A DNA stretch of 15,240 nt from WHTG01 sp035540515 (GTDB lineage: Bacteria; Actinomycetota; Nitriliruptoria; Euzebyales; Egibacteraceae): the NCBI GenBank assembly GCA_035540515.1, contig DATLGM010000074.1:1-15240 (forward strand), read 5' to 3'. How positions within the stretch are numbered: the first letter of the stretch is position 1; every line of letters starts with the position of its first letter. Both the position numbers and the translations under genes were made by a program. Under the pieces are notes generated by a model. The model did not search any database, was not told where the DNA came from, and worked only from the letters and a program-made list of their open reading frames with translations. This document shows positions 1 to 5,925 of the stretch, in pieces.

Positions 1-220
1 CCTCACCGCAGGATGCCTGTGAGGTCTCATACGTCAGCGCCACGATGTCCAGCCCGCCGTCGGCAGCCAGCGCAGACAGGTGCGCGTCGAGCTCCTCGGC
101 CTGCAGGATCCCCGCCTGGTCGTCGACGTGCCGGCCGTCGCGATCCCCGAGGGACACATCCACGGCAGGTTCTCCGCAGGCGGCCGCGATGAGCGCGACC
201 GCCACAACGGCCTTACGCAT
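1..220 (-). CDS. TPM-like lipoprotein, N-terminal part (runs off left edge)
   Basis: The 73 visible codons begin with a basic residue pair and a hydrophobic stretch (MRKAVVAVALIAAAC), read as a lipoprotein signal with Cys15 as the lipidated residue. The box AAAC is weaker than the LxxC consensus. The mature part has HVDDQAGIL followed by an amphipathic helix and LDIVALTYE, which resembles the start of a TPM domain (typically V-x-D-x-A-G-x-L, then a strand), found in extracytoplasmic membrane-anchored proteins. The ATG at 218-220 overlaps the stop of the upstream exonuclease (ATGCGTAA). A GGAGG at 227-231 lies six bases before it, so the start is well supported and translation is probably coupled. 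The C-terminus is outside the window. The family call is tentative; the gene itself and its export signal are more secure. Confidence 0.6.
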   Translation of the reverse strand, partial: MRKAVVAVALIAAACGEPAVDVSLGDRDGRHVDDQAGILQAEELDAHLSALAADGGLDIVALTYETSQASCGE

Positions 221-1079
221 CGAGCGCCTCCCGCAGCCGCCGCAGCGGGTTGGTCAGGCGCTGCTGCTCGGCCAGGTCGTCGACGTGGTCGTCGCGGCGC
301 TGGGTCCGCAGGGTGGTCACGTCGACCGACGTGCGGACCGGCACCACCTCGCCCATGGCGGCGAGGTACCCCCGGGCGTCGTCAAGCGCAGCGCGCAGCC
401 GCGGGGTCTGCGCTGCCGTGTCGTCGAGCAGCGCCGTGATCGACGGGTATTGCTGGATCAGCGTCCTCGCCGTCTTCTCTCCGACCCCCCGGACGCCCGG
501 CAGCCCGTCGGAGGGGTCGCCGCGCAGCGCCGCGAACTCGGCGTACCGATCAGGCGGGACGCCGTACTTCTCCTCCACGGCGGCACAGTCGAACGCGGCC
601 AGCTGCGACACGCCCTTGACCGTGAACAGCACCCGCACCGTCGGGTCGCCGTCGGACACGACCTGCAGCAGGTCCCGGTCGCCGGTGACCACCTCGAGGA
701 CGTCGCCGGGCGGGGCGGTCGCGCACAAGGTGGCGATCGCATCGTCGGCTTCCCATCCGGGCGCCTCGGACACGGTCTGACCGAGGGCGTCGAGCACGTC
801 GCGCAACACGTCGAACTGCTCGGGAAGACCGTCGGGGTCAGGCGGACGCTCAGACTTGTAGCCGGCGTACGCGCGGACGCGTGGTGCGGGTCGCCAGTCG
901 TGGTCGAACACGTGCACGACCTCATCGGGGCGCAGGTCCCGCACCAGCTGGGCGGTCATGTCCAGGTAGCCATGCAGGGCGTTGACGGGCCGGCCGTGCG
1001 GCGCCTTGATCGAGGTCGGCAGGGCGAAGTACGCCCGATACATCAAGCTGGAGGTGTCCAGCAGCAGTCGGTGAGCCAC
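213..1079 (-). CDS. Stand-alone 5'-3' exonuclease (FEN-like, DNA polymerase I N-terminal domain family)
   Basis: A 288-residue protein matching the 5'-nuclease domain of DNA polymerase I without a polymerase domain. This family removes RNA primers and flaps during lagging-strand synthesis and repair, using two metal ions. Visible metal and substrate residues are Asp8 (LLLDTSSLMYRAYFA), Asp59 (VFDHD), Tyr74-Lys75 (YAGYKSERP), Glu110/Asp112/Asp113 (EADDAIATL), Asp134/Asp136 (TGDRDLLQ) and Asp188/Asp191. The last pair leads into a helix-hairpin-helix segment (GDPSDGLPGVRGVGEKTA). All acidic positions appear intact, so an active nuclease is expected. Free-standing copies of this size are common in actinobacteria beside a full polA. 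The start is GTG at 1077-1079, with only a weak ribosome binding site. The stop overlaps the next gene by 8 bp. It is divergent from the SDR gene, with 39 bp between the start codons. Confidence 0.92.
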   Translation of the reverse strand: MAHRLLLDTSSLMYRAYFALPTSIKAPHGRPVNALHGYLDMTAQLVRDLRPDEVVHVFDHDWRPAPRVRAYAGYKSERPPDPDGLPEQFDVLRDVLDALGQTVSEAPGWEADDAIATLCATAPPGDVLEVVTGDRDLLQVVSDGDPTVRVLFTVKGVSQLAAFDCAAVEEKYGVPPDRYAEFAALRGDPSDGLPGVRGVGEKTARTLIQQYPSITALLDDTAAQTPRLRAALDDARGYLAAMGEVVPVRTSVDVTTLRTQRRDDHVDDLAEQQRLTNPLRRLREALDA

Positions 1080-1106
1080 ACCGCCAGCCTAGTGGCGCTG
1101 AGGCCC

Positions 1107-1112
1107 TACGAT
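1107..1112 (+). promoter_or_regulatory. -10 element of a probable leaderless promoter for the SDR gene
   Basis: TACGAT fits the actinobacterial TANNNT -10 consensus. It ends six bases before the ATG at 1119, so transcription would begin at or next to the start codon. There is no Shine-Dalgarno in front of the ATG. No good -35 hexamer is seen about 17 bp upstream. Confidence 0.4.
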
Positions 1113-1118
1113 CGGGTC

Positions 1119-1850
1119 ATGGTCGACGCGCTGGTCTGGATCACCGGCGGCTCCGCAGGGTTGGGCGCCGCGCTCGCCGTGACCGTGCCCTATCCCGACG
1201 TGCGGGTCGTGTCGATCTCGCGGTCGGCGGGCCCCGACGGGACCGAGCACCTGCCCGCGGACCTGTCCGACCCCGCGTCGTGGGTCGCGGTCGAGCAGCA
1301 CCTGCTGGAGCGGATGACGCGGTTCAGCGGCTCCCGCGTGGTGTTGATCCACAACGCGGGCACGCTGACGCCCATCGGCTTCGCCGGGGAGGTCGACACG
1401 GCCGCCTACCGTGACAACGTCCTGCTCAACAGCGCCGCCGGCCAGGTTCTGGGACACGCCTTCGTCAAGGCGGTGGTCGCCAGCGGTTTCGCCGGCTCCG
1501 CTGACCTGGTGATGATCACCTCGGGCGCGGCCAGCGGCGCCTACCCGGGCTGGAGCGCGTACGGGGCGGGCAAGGCGGCGTTGGACCAATGGGTGCGCAC
1601 GGTCGGCGCGGAACAGCGCGAGCGGGACCGCGACCTGCGGGTGCTGTCGGTCGCACCCGGCGTCGTGGCGACGGCCATGCAGGCCGAGATCCGTTCCACC
1701 GACCCTGCTGATTTCCCTGCGGTTGACCGGTTCCGGCAGCTGCACGACCAGCAGGAGCTGACGCCGCCGGACCAAGCGGCCCGGGGGATCTGGACGCTGG
1801 TCGACGCCCGCGTCGAGTCCGGCACCGTCACGGACCTGCGCCGCCGCTGA
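1119..1850 (+). CDS. Short-chain dehydrogenase/reductase (benzil/sepiapterin reductase-like)
   Basis: A 243-residue classical SDR of ordinary size with a Rossmann fold, expected to be an NADP(H)-dependent cytosolic carbonyl reductase. The cofactor motif TGGSAGLG is at residues 9-16. Arg35 after the second strand (SISRSAG) suggests a preference for NADP(H). The NAG motif is at 79-81. The catalytic Ser is at 135 (ITSGAASG), with Tyr148 and Lys152 in SAYGAGK. The NAG-TLTPIG and SGAASGAYPGW segments recall the benzil reductase (YueD) and sepiapterin reductase branch, but the natural substrate cannot be read from sequence. The frame is open far upstream. The ATG at 1119 is chosen because the Rossmann fold begins right after it and a TACGAT -10 box sits just before it. 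The upstream extension would be antisense to the exonuclease gene. Confidence 0.9.
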   Translation: MVDALVWITGGSAGLGAALAVTVPYPDVRVVSISRSAGPDGTEHLPADLSDPASWVAVEQHLLERMTRFSGSRVVLIHNAGTLTPIGFAGEVDTAAYRDNVLLNSAAGQVLGHAFVKAVVASGFAGSADLVMITSGAASGAYPGWSAYGAGKAALDQWVRTVGAEQRERDRDLRVLSVAPGVVATAMQAEIRSTDPADFPAVDRFRQLHDQQELTPPDQAARGIWTLVDARVESGTVTDLRRR

Positions 1851-1980
1851 GCACAACTAGGCCGACGTAGTCACTTCGAGTCAAATCGCCGGCTTCAGGG
1901 GCGCCCAATTCGTGCCGAATCTACCGTTCGGTCACCGCGGCACGCTCGCCGCCCCGCTTCCACCCTCACTGGAGTTCGAC

Positions 1981-2568
1981 GTGCTCTTTCGTCGCATCGC
2001 CGTCGCCGTGACGGCCGCATCCCTGATCCTCGCCGGCCTGGCGGTCCCCGCCCTGGCCGGCCCCAAGGCCGGCCCGTCGGCCGCGCACACGAAGGTGGCG
2101 GCCAAGAAGGCCGCCGTCGCTGAGCGCAAGGCTGCCAAGAAGGCCGCCCTCGCCCAGCGCAAGGCGGCCAAGAAGGCGGCGATCGCCGCGAAGAAGGCGG
2201 CCGCAAAGGCACGCCGCGACGCCCGTCTGGCCGCCCGTCGATTCGTCGCCACCGGTCGGGTCGTCGGGGTCGAGGGCAGCACCGTCACGGTCGCCGTCAA
2301 GGGCGGCAACCGCAAGGCATGGCACCGTACCGACCAGACGTTCACCCTCGCCGACGGTGCGCGAGTCCAGCGCAACGACGCCGTCGTCACGCTCGACGAC
2401 CTGCAGGCCGGCGACCGGGTGAGCGTCCACGGCAAGGGCACCACCGGTCTGGCGCACAAGGTCATCGCCACCGGTCCCGTCGGCGAGGAGCAGTCCGGCG
2501 GCGGTGAGGAGCTTGAAAACGGCGGTGGGGCCGAGGGCGGCGACACCCTCGAGACCGAGGCCGCGTAG
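1981..2568 (+). CDS. Exported Lys/Ala-repeat protein with a C-terminal beta domain
   Basis: This 195-residue protein is not a recognised named family. Residues 1-26 form a clear Sec signal peptide ending ALA|G. Residues 39-82 are four 11-residue repeats of the type KAAKKAALAQR, giving a strongly basic helix with 11-residue periodicity. Residues 88 to about 163 look like a small beta-barrel (ATGRVVGVEGSTVTV, then VTLDDLQAGDRVSVHGKG), similar in pattern to DUF5666/OB-like secreted domains. The tail is acidic and Gly-rich (GEEQSGGGEELENGGG). The start is GTG at 1981, because GGAG at 1971-1974 lies six bases before it and the signal peptide begins there; the open frame upstream to 1912 adds no plausible protein. 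A cell-wall, polyanion or nucleic-acid contact outside the membrane is an inference from charge only. A strong hairpin follows the gene, and a TetR gene lies downstream on the same strand. Confidence 0.82.
   Translation: MLFRRIAVAVTAASLILAGLAVPALAGPKAGPSAAHTKVAAKKAAVAERKAAKKAALAQRKAAKKAAIAAKKAAAKARRDARLAARRFVATGRVVGVEGSTVTVAVKGGNRKAWHRTDQTFTLADGARVQRNDAVVTLDDLQAGDRVSVHGKGTTGLAHKVIATGPVGEEQSGGGEELENGGGAEGGDTLETEAA
2095..2226 (+). repeat. Four tandem 33-bp coding repeats (11-residue Lys/Ala units)
   Basis: The units are at 2095-2127, 2128-2160, 2161-2193 and 2194-2226. They encode VAAKKAAVAER, KAAKKAALAQR, KAAKKAAIAAK and KAAAKARRDAR. The first three are near-identical at protein level; the fourth is degenerate. 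An 11-residue period (three helical turns) is the hendecad pattern of amphipathic or coiled helices. Such repeats may change copy number between strains by slippage; that is an inference. Confidence 0.8.
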
Positions 2569-2583
2569 CTCACACGCATCGCC

Positions 2584-2617
2584 CGACGGCCGTCGCCCCT
2601 GTGGGCGGCGGCCGTCG
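2584..2617 (+). terminator. Strong hairpin, probable intrinsic terminator after the Lys/Ala-repeat gene
   Basis: The left arm 2584-2598 pairs with 2603-2617 over 15 bp, with one G-U wobble and a four-base loop (CTGT). It starts 15 bases after the stop of the upstream gene and ends 15 bases before the -10 box of the TetR gene. There is no T-run after it, as is common for GC-rich actinobacterial terminators. It would insulate the two same-strand genes. Confidence 0.65.
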
Positions 2618-2632
2618 CGCATCCGCGTGCCC

Positions 2633-2638
2633 TACGGT
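2633..2638 (+). promoter_or_regulatory. -10 element of a probable leaderless promoter for the TetR gene
   Basis: TACGGT ends six bases before the ATG at 2645, the same spacing as at the SDR gene. There is no Shine-Dalgarno between them, which fits a leaderless transcript. No -35 match is evident because the terminator hairpin occupies that region. Confidence 0.4.
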
Positions 2639-2644
2639 TGAGCG

Positions 2645-3271
2645 ATGACTGAACGACGCATGACGGCCGCGGAGCGCCGCAACCAGCTGGTCGAGGTCGC
2701 CAAGGGCGTCTTCGCCGAGCTGGGGTACGACGGCGCCTCGGTCGAGGAGATCGCCCACCGTGCCGGCGTCTCGAAGCCGATCGTGTACGAGCACTTCGGC
2801 GGTAAGGAAGGCGTCTACGCCGTCGTCGTCGACCGTGAGACCAACCGACTGCTGGAGATGATCACCACTCGGCTGGGTCCGGAGCTGGGTGCCCGGGAGC
2901 AGGTCCACGGCAGCGCCATGGCCTTCCTCGACTACATCGAGGCGGACCCCGCCGGGTTTCGCGTGCTCATCCGCGATTCACCGTCGGGCTTCTCGGGCGG
3001 CGGCATGGCCGGGTTGATGGCCGACGTGGCCGCCAAGGCCGAGGAGGTCCTCACGGGATTCTTCCGGCAGTCGGGTGTGGGACTGGCGTCCGCGCCGCTG
3101 TACGCCCACGCATTGGTCGGGATGGTGGTCCATGTCGGCGCCTGGTGGGCGGAGGTCCGCGAGCCCGACAAGCAGACGGTGGCCTCGCACCTGACGGCAC
3201 TGGCCTACCAGGGTCTGTCGCGGCTGCCGGCCGACCCCACCGTCGGCGACCGCTTCTCATCCGCCCTTTAA
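2645..3271 (+). CDS. TetR-family transcriptional regulator
   Basis: A 208-residue protein with the typical TetR layout. The N-terminal DNA-binding domain covers residues 8-55: RRNQLVEVAKGVFAELGYDG, then the helix-turn-helix VEEIAHRAGVSKPIVYEHFGGKEGVY. The C-terminal ligand and dimer domain is helical and not diagnostic. Such proteins are usually repressors released by a small hydrophobic ligand. The ATG start is supported by the upstream TACGGT box. The gene stands alone between the Lys/Ala-repeat gene and the methyltransferase-like gene. Its target is not visible. One candidate is the palindromic promoter of the desaturase about 2.6 kb away, because desaturases are often TetR-controlled, but nothing in the sequence links the two directly. 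Confidence 0.92.
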   Translation: MTERRMTAAERRNQLVEVAKGVFAELGYDGASVEEIAHRAGVSKPIVYEHFGGKEGVYAVVVDRETNRLLEMITTRLGPELGAREQVHGSAMAFLDYIEADPAGFRVLIRDSPSGFSGGGMAGLMADVAAKAEEVLTGFFRQSGVGLASAPLYAHALVGMVVHVGAWWAEVREPDKQTVASHLTALAYQGLSRLPADPTVGDRFSSAL

Positions 3272-3306
3272 TCGGCTCTTAGGTTGCCCGGCCATCGTTG
3301 GGTCAC

Positions 3307-3921
3307 ATGCCGGCGCCGTCGATGAACAGCCCCGGGGTGGGCGACGCCCCGCATGAAGCCCAGGCCACGCGCATGCGAGGCCGCGGGCTCGCGTTCGTCA
3401 CCCCGATCACCTCGGGTGACCGCGTTGCGGTGGTCGGCGACCACCCCGCGGTCGCAGCGACCGCGGCCCTGCTGGGCGCTCATGCGGCCACCTGCACCTC
3501 TCTGGCCGCTCTGCCGGACGCCAGCGTCGACCATGTCATCGTCCCCGACGCCGGCGGCGGTCTTGCGTCGTGGGCGCCCGCGGTCGCCCGGGTCCTGCGA
3601 CCCGGCGGCTACCTGTACATCGGCGCAATCCGCCGAGGCGCAGCTCGCCGCAGCGGGACGACACCGGGGGCCGGCCGTCGCATCCTGACGCAGGCCGGTT
3701 TCGGCGCCGTGACGGTGTTCGGCCTGCGTGACCTCGCCCAGGCGCGGCATCTCGTCCCACTGGACAGCACGGAGTCCGTGCGCTGGTACGTGCGGTCCGC
3801 ATTTCCCGTCGCCACCACCGGCCAGGCGCTGACGGCGGCCATGGCCCGCATCGCTCCCGCCCGGTGGGCGGGCCGCCTGTGCTTGCCGGCCCTGGGCTTC
3901 CGGGCGCGCCGCCGGCCGTGA
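3307..3921 (+). CDS. Methyltransferase-like protein with a degenerate SAM site
   Basis: A 204-residue protein whose middle resembles a class I SAM-dependent methyltransferase. A strand-loop (DRVAVVGDHPAVAATAALLGA, residues 38-58) sits in the motif I position, VDHVIVPDAG fits the fourth strand, and VLRPGGYLYIG (96-106) is the typical post-motif. The usual D-x-G-x-G-x-G loop is absent, so SAM binding and catalysis are doubtful. The C-terminal part (RRILTQAGFGAVTVFGLRDL) fits the final methyltransferase strands. The start is uncertain: TTG at 3298, ATG at 3307 or ATG at 3322 are all in frame, and none has a Shine-Dalgarno. A TAGGTT box at 3280-3285 could drive a nearly leaderless message. The stop overlaps the phosphotransferase start (GTGA), so the two are probably co-translated. 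They may act in one pathway on a sugar, lipid or glycan, which is unproven. Confidence 0.72.
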   Translation: MPAPSMNSPGVGDAPHEAQATRMRGRGLAFVTPITSGDRVAVVGDHPAVAATAALLGAHAATCTSLAALPDASVDHVIVPDAGGGLASWAPAVARVLRPGGYLYIGAIRRGAARRSGTTPGAGRRILTQAGFGAVTVFGLRDLAQARHLVPLDSTESVRWYVRSAFPVATTGQALTAAMARIAPARWAGRLCLPALGFRARRRP

Positions 3922-4916
3922 CCGCACCGCCGCTGTCCTGTCTTGCAGCCGACGACGCGGTCGTCGAGCACCTCGGCCCTGCCGCGGGTTGGGCGCGCCT
4001 GCGGGCGCTGCAGATCCGCAGCCCGTGGAGAGGGCGGGCGGTCTGGGCCGTGTTCCGACCGGGTGACCGCGCGCCGGCCGTCGTGGTCAAGATCGATGTC
4101 GACCCCGGGTCGCAGGTTCGGCTGCGCAACGAGCACGCTGCGCTGACGGCGCTGCAGCACCATGCCGGCGTGCAGCATTCCGTGCCCCGACCCGTCGCCC
4201 TGCAGACACGAGGTGCCAGCGTGGTCCTGGTCCAGACGGGCGTCGCCGGCACGTCGCTGGCGCACCTCGGTCGGCGCCGGCTGCGGCCCTCACTTCGGCA
4301 TGCGGCGCGCGAGCACGCCGCTGTGCTCGACTGGATCGGGCGTCTGCAGTCCACCGACGGTGCCGAGCACCGACGGCTCGACGCCGACTCCATCTTGTGC
4401 CGCATCGATGCGCTCGGGGCGAAGGCGCAGCGACTGGCGGACCGGTTGCGGGCCAGCCGCACGGCGTGGGACGGGCTACCGGTGCCAGTGGTGCCAGGCC
4501 ATGGTGACCTCGCCCCCGGCAATGTCCTCTGGGATCGCGGCGCCGTGAAGGTCGTCGACTGGGAGGGTGGTGTGGCCCGTCGCAGCGCCCTCAGCGACGT
4601 CGTGTACTTCCTGCAGCACCACGCCCGGCGGCGCGAGGCGGCGGGCCGCCAACGTCGCACCGCACGCGCCGGCTTCCGGGCCGCCTTCGTCGAGGGCCCG
4701 CTGAGTGCGCTGAGCGCCGCGACGTTGCGCCGTCACGTCACACGCCTGGCACTGCCTGCCGAGGCGACCGAGGCGCTGTTTGTCGCCACCGTGCTGGAGC
4801 TCGCCGACGGTGAGGGCGCCGCTGCGCACGCCTCCCTGCTCCGCACGGCCTGGACCGAGCACCTGCGAACGTACGCCGGCGCGAAGCGGCCGCCGCTGGC
4901 GCAGATGCTGGATTAG
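3918..4916 (+). CDS. Phosphotransferase, aminoglycoside/choline kinase-like fold (APH family)
   Basis: A 332-residue kinase-fold protein. The N-lobe has AVVVKIDVDP with the ATP-binding Lys58 and the helix Glu72 (RLRNEHAAL). The C-lobe has the catalytic loop HGDLAPGN (His195, Asp197, Asn202) and the metal-binding Asp214 in VKVVDWEGG. These are the hallmarks of the APH/choline kinase superfamily, which phosphorylates hydroxyls of small molecules or sugars. All key residues are present, so it should be active, but the substrate is unknown. An antibiotic-resistance role should not be assumed. The GTG start overlaps the stop of the upstream methyltransferase-like gene as GTGA. The TAG stop overlaps the stop of the convergent desaturase gene by four bases (4913-4916). 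Confidence 0.85.
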   Translation: MTAPPLSCLAADDAVVEHLGPAAGWARLRALQIRSPWRGRAVWAVFRPGDRAPAVVVKIDVDPGSQVRLRNEHAALTALQHHAGVQHSVPRPVALQTRGASVVLVQTGVAGTSLAHLGRRRLRPSLRHAAREHAAVLDWIGRLQSTDGAEHRRLDADSILCRIDALGAKAQRLADRLRASRTAWDGLPVPVVPGHGDLAPGNVLWDRGAVKVVDWEGGVARRSALSDVVYFLQHHARRREAAGRQRRTARAGFRAAFVEGPLSALSAATLRRHVTRLALPAEATEALFVATVLELADGEGAAAHASLLRTAWTEHLRTYAGAKRPPLAQMLD

Positions 4917-5836
4917 GCGCGCGACATCTCACGCTGCCGGCGTGCTTCACGCTTGGCGTCGTACTTGGCGGCCATGCCGTCCAGGGCGGTCAGGTACTGC
5001 TCGACCTGGGTGCGCACCTGCTCGGCCTGCTCGTCGAGCCCCTCGACATCGAAGAAGCCCCAGTGGCGCAGCAGCGGCCAGACGACCTCGTCGTGGTGGA
5101 CGCGCAGGTCGTAGATCCCGGCCTTGGCGATCGTGACGGCCTTGGACGTGAAGTCGCTCATCCCCGCACCGGGCATCTCAAAGCCCATCACCTCGCGCCC
5201 GATCGCGGTCACGGCGGCGGACGGGTCCTCGCGCAGGGCTGCGGTGAGCATGTCCCGGTAGAAGATCATGTGGAGGTTCTCGTCGGTGGCGATGCGCACC
5301 ATGATCCGGTCGGCGACGGGATCCTCGGAATATCGGCCCGTGTTGCGGTGCGAGATGCGGGTCGCCAGCTCCTGGAACGCCACGTAGGCCATGCCGCGCA
5401 GGGTGTCCTTCTCCCCGCGGTCGTAGCCGGTCATGACCTGCTGCATCCGCCCGCGCTCGAGCTGCACCGGGTCGATGCTGCGGGTGACCACCAGGTAGTC
5501 GCGCAAGACGATGGAGTGGCGGCCCTCCTCGGCGGTCCACCGGTGGACCCAGTTGATCCACGCGCCGTCCCCGTGACCGAACATGTCGTGGATCTCGCGG
5601 TGGTAGCTCGGCAGGTTGTCCTCGGTGAGCAGGTTGACCTCGAAGGCCACCTGCGCGACACCGGTCAGCCGTGACTGATCCGGCGACCACGGCTCCTTGT
5701 CGTAATCGCGCCCCAGGCTGTACGGGATGAAGTCGTGGGGAAACCACTCCTTGGCCGCCTTCTCGTGGCGATTGAGCAACTGCTCGGCGACCGGCTCGAG
5801 CTCGGCGAGCAGTCGACGGTCGGCGTCGGTCGGCAT
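4913..5836 (-). CDS. Acyl-[acyl-carrier-protein] desaturase (soluble diiron type, DesA-like)
   Basis: A 307-residue soluble desaturase of the plant stearoyl-ACP desaturase / mycobacterial DesA1-DesA2 family. It introduces a double bond into an ACP-bound acyl chain using O2 and electrons from ferredoxin. The diiron ligands can be traced by comparison with the castor enzyme: Glu72 (LLTEDNLP), Glu104 and His107 (EEGRH), Glu156 (FQELATRISH), and Glu186 and His189 (DENLH). All six are present. The ATG at 5834-5836 is preferred, because GGAG lies six bases upstream. An in-frame GTG at 5848 would add four residues and lacks a properly spaced site. The gene has its own promoter covered by palindromes in the 89-bp gap after the upstream oxidoreductase. 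The double-bond position cannot be predicted. Confidence 0.94.
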   Translation of the reverse strand: MPTDADRRLLAELEPVAEQLLNRHEKAAKEWFPHDFIPYSLGRDYDKEPWSPDQSRLTGVAQVAFEVNLLTEDNLPSYHREIHDMFGHGDGAWINWVHRWTAEEGRHSIVLRDYLVVTRSIDPVQLERGRMQQVMTGYDRGEKDTLRGMAYVAFQELATRISHRNTGRYSEDPVADRIMVRIATDENLHMIFYRDMLTAALREDPSAAVTAIGREVMGFEMPGAGMSDFTSKAVTIAKAGIYDLRVHHDEVVWPLLRHWGFFDVEGLDEQAEQVRTQVEQYLTALDGMAAKYDAKREARRQREMSRA

Positions 5837-5870
5837 AAGGAGCTCCACTCCGGGCGTCTGTTGGGGCGAC

Positions 5871-5902
5871 GGTTACGTAGGCGTAACCTACGCATCCGTA
5901 GG
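5871..5902 (-). promoter_or_regulatory. Operator-like nested palindromes over the desaturase promoter
   Basis: Three overlapping inverted repeats lie within 32 bp. GGTTACG (5871-5877) pairs with CGTAACC (5882-5888). CGTAGG (5876-5881) pairs with CCTACG (5887-5892). CCTACG (5887-5892) pairs with CGTAGG (5897-5902). Together they cover the -10 hexamer, part of the spacer and the expected start of transcription. That is the usual place for a repressor site. The repressor is not identified; a TetR-type fatty-acid regulator is plausible. Confidence 0.6.
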
Positions 5903-5913
5903 CAGGGCCGCAA
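5885..5913 (-). promoter_or_regulatory. Sigma-70-type promoter of the desaturase gene
   Basis: Reading the minus strand, a -35 TTGCGG (5913-5908) is followed by exactly 17 bases and a -10 TAGGTT (5890-5885). Transcription would start near 5878, leaving a leader of about 40 bases before the ATG at 5836. Confidence 0.6.
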
Positions 5914-5925
5914 CCGTCCGTCCGG

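Noticed and set aside
45..1118. Long N-terminal extension of the SDR frame
   Set aside because: The extension is antisense to the exonuclease gene and the SDR fold starts exactly at the ATG at 1119.
1861..1930. Promoter for the Lys/Ala-repeat gene (TACCGT at 1922-1927, small palindrome ATTCG-TGC-CGAAT at 1908-1920)
   Set aside because: No -35 at acceptable spacing and the palindrome is only five base pairs per arm, so it was not listed as a feature.
3918..4916. Aminoglycoside resistance gene
   Set aside because: The fold matches, but no subfamily-specific resistance features or mobile context are seen; most chromosomal APH-fold genes have other substrates.
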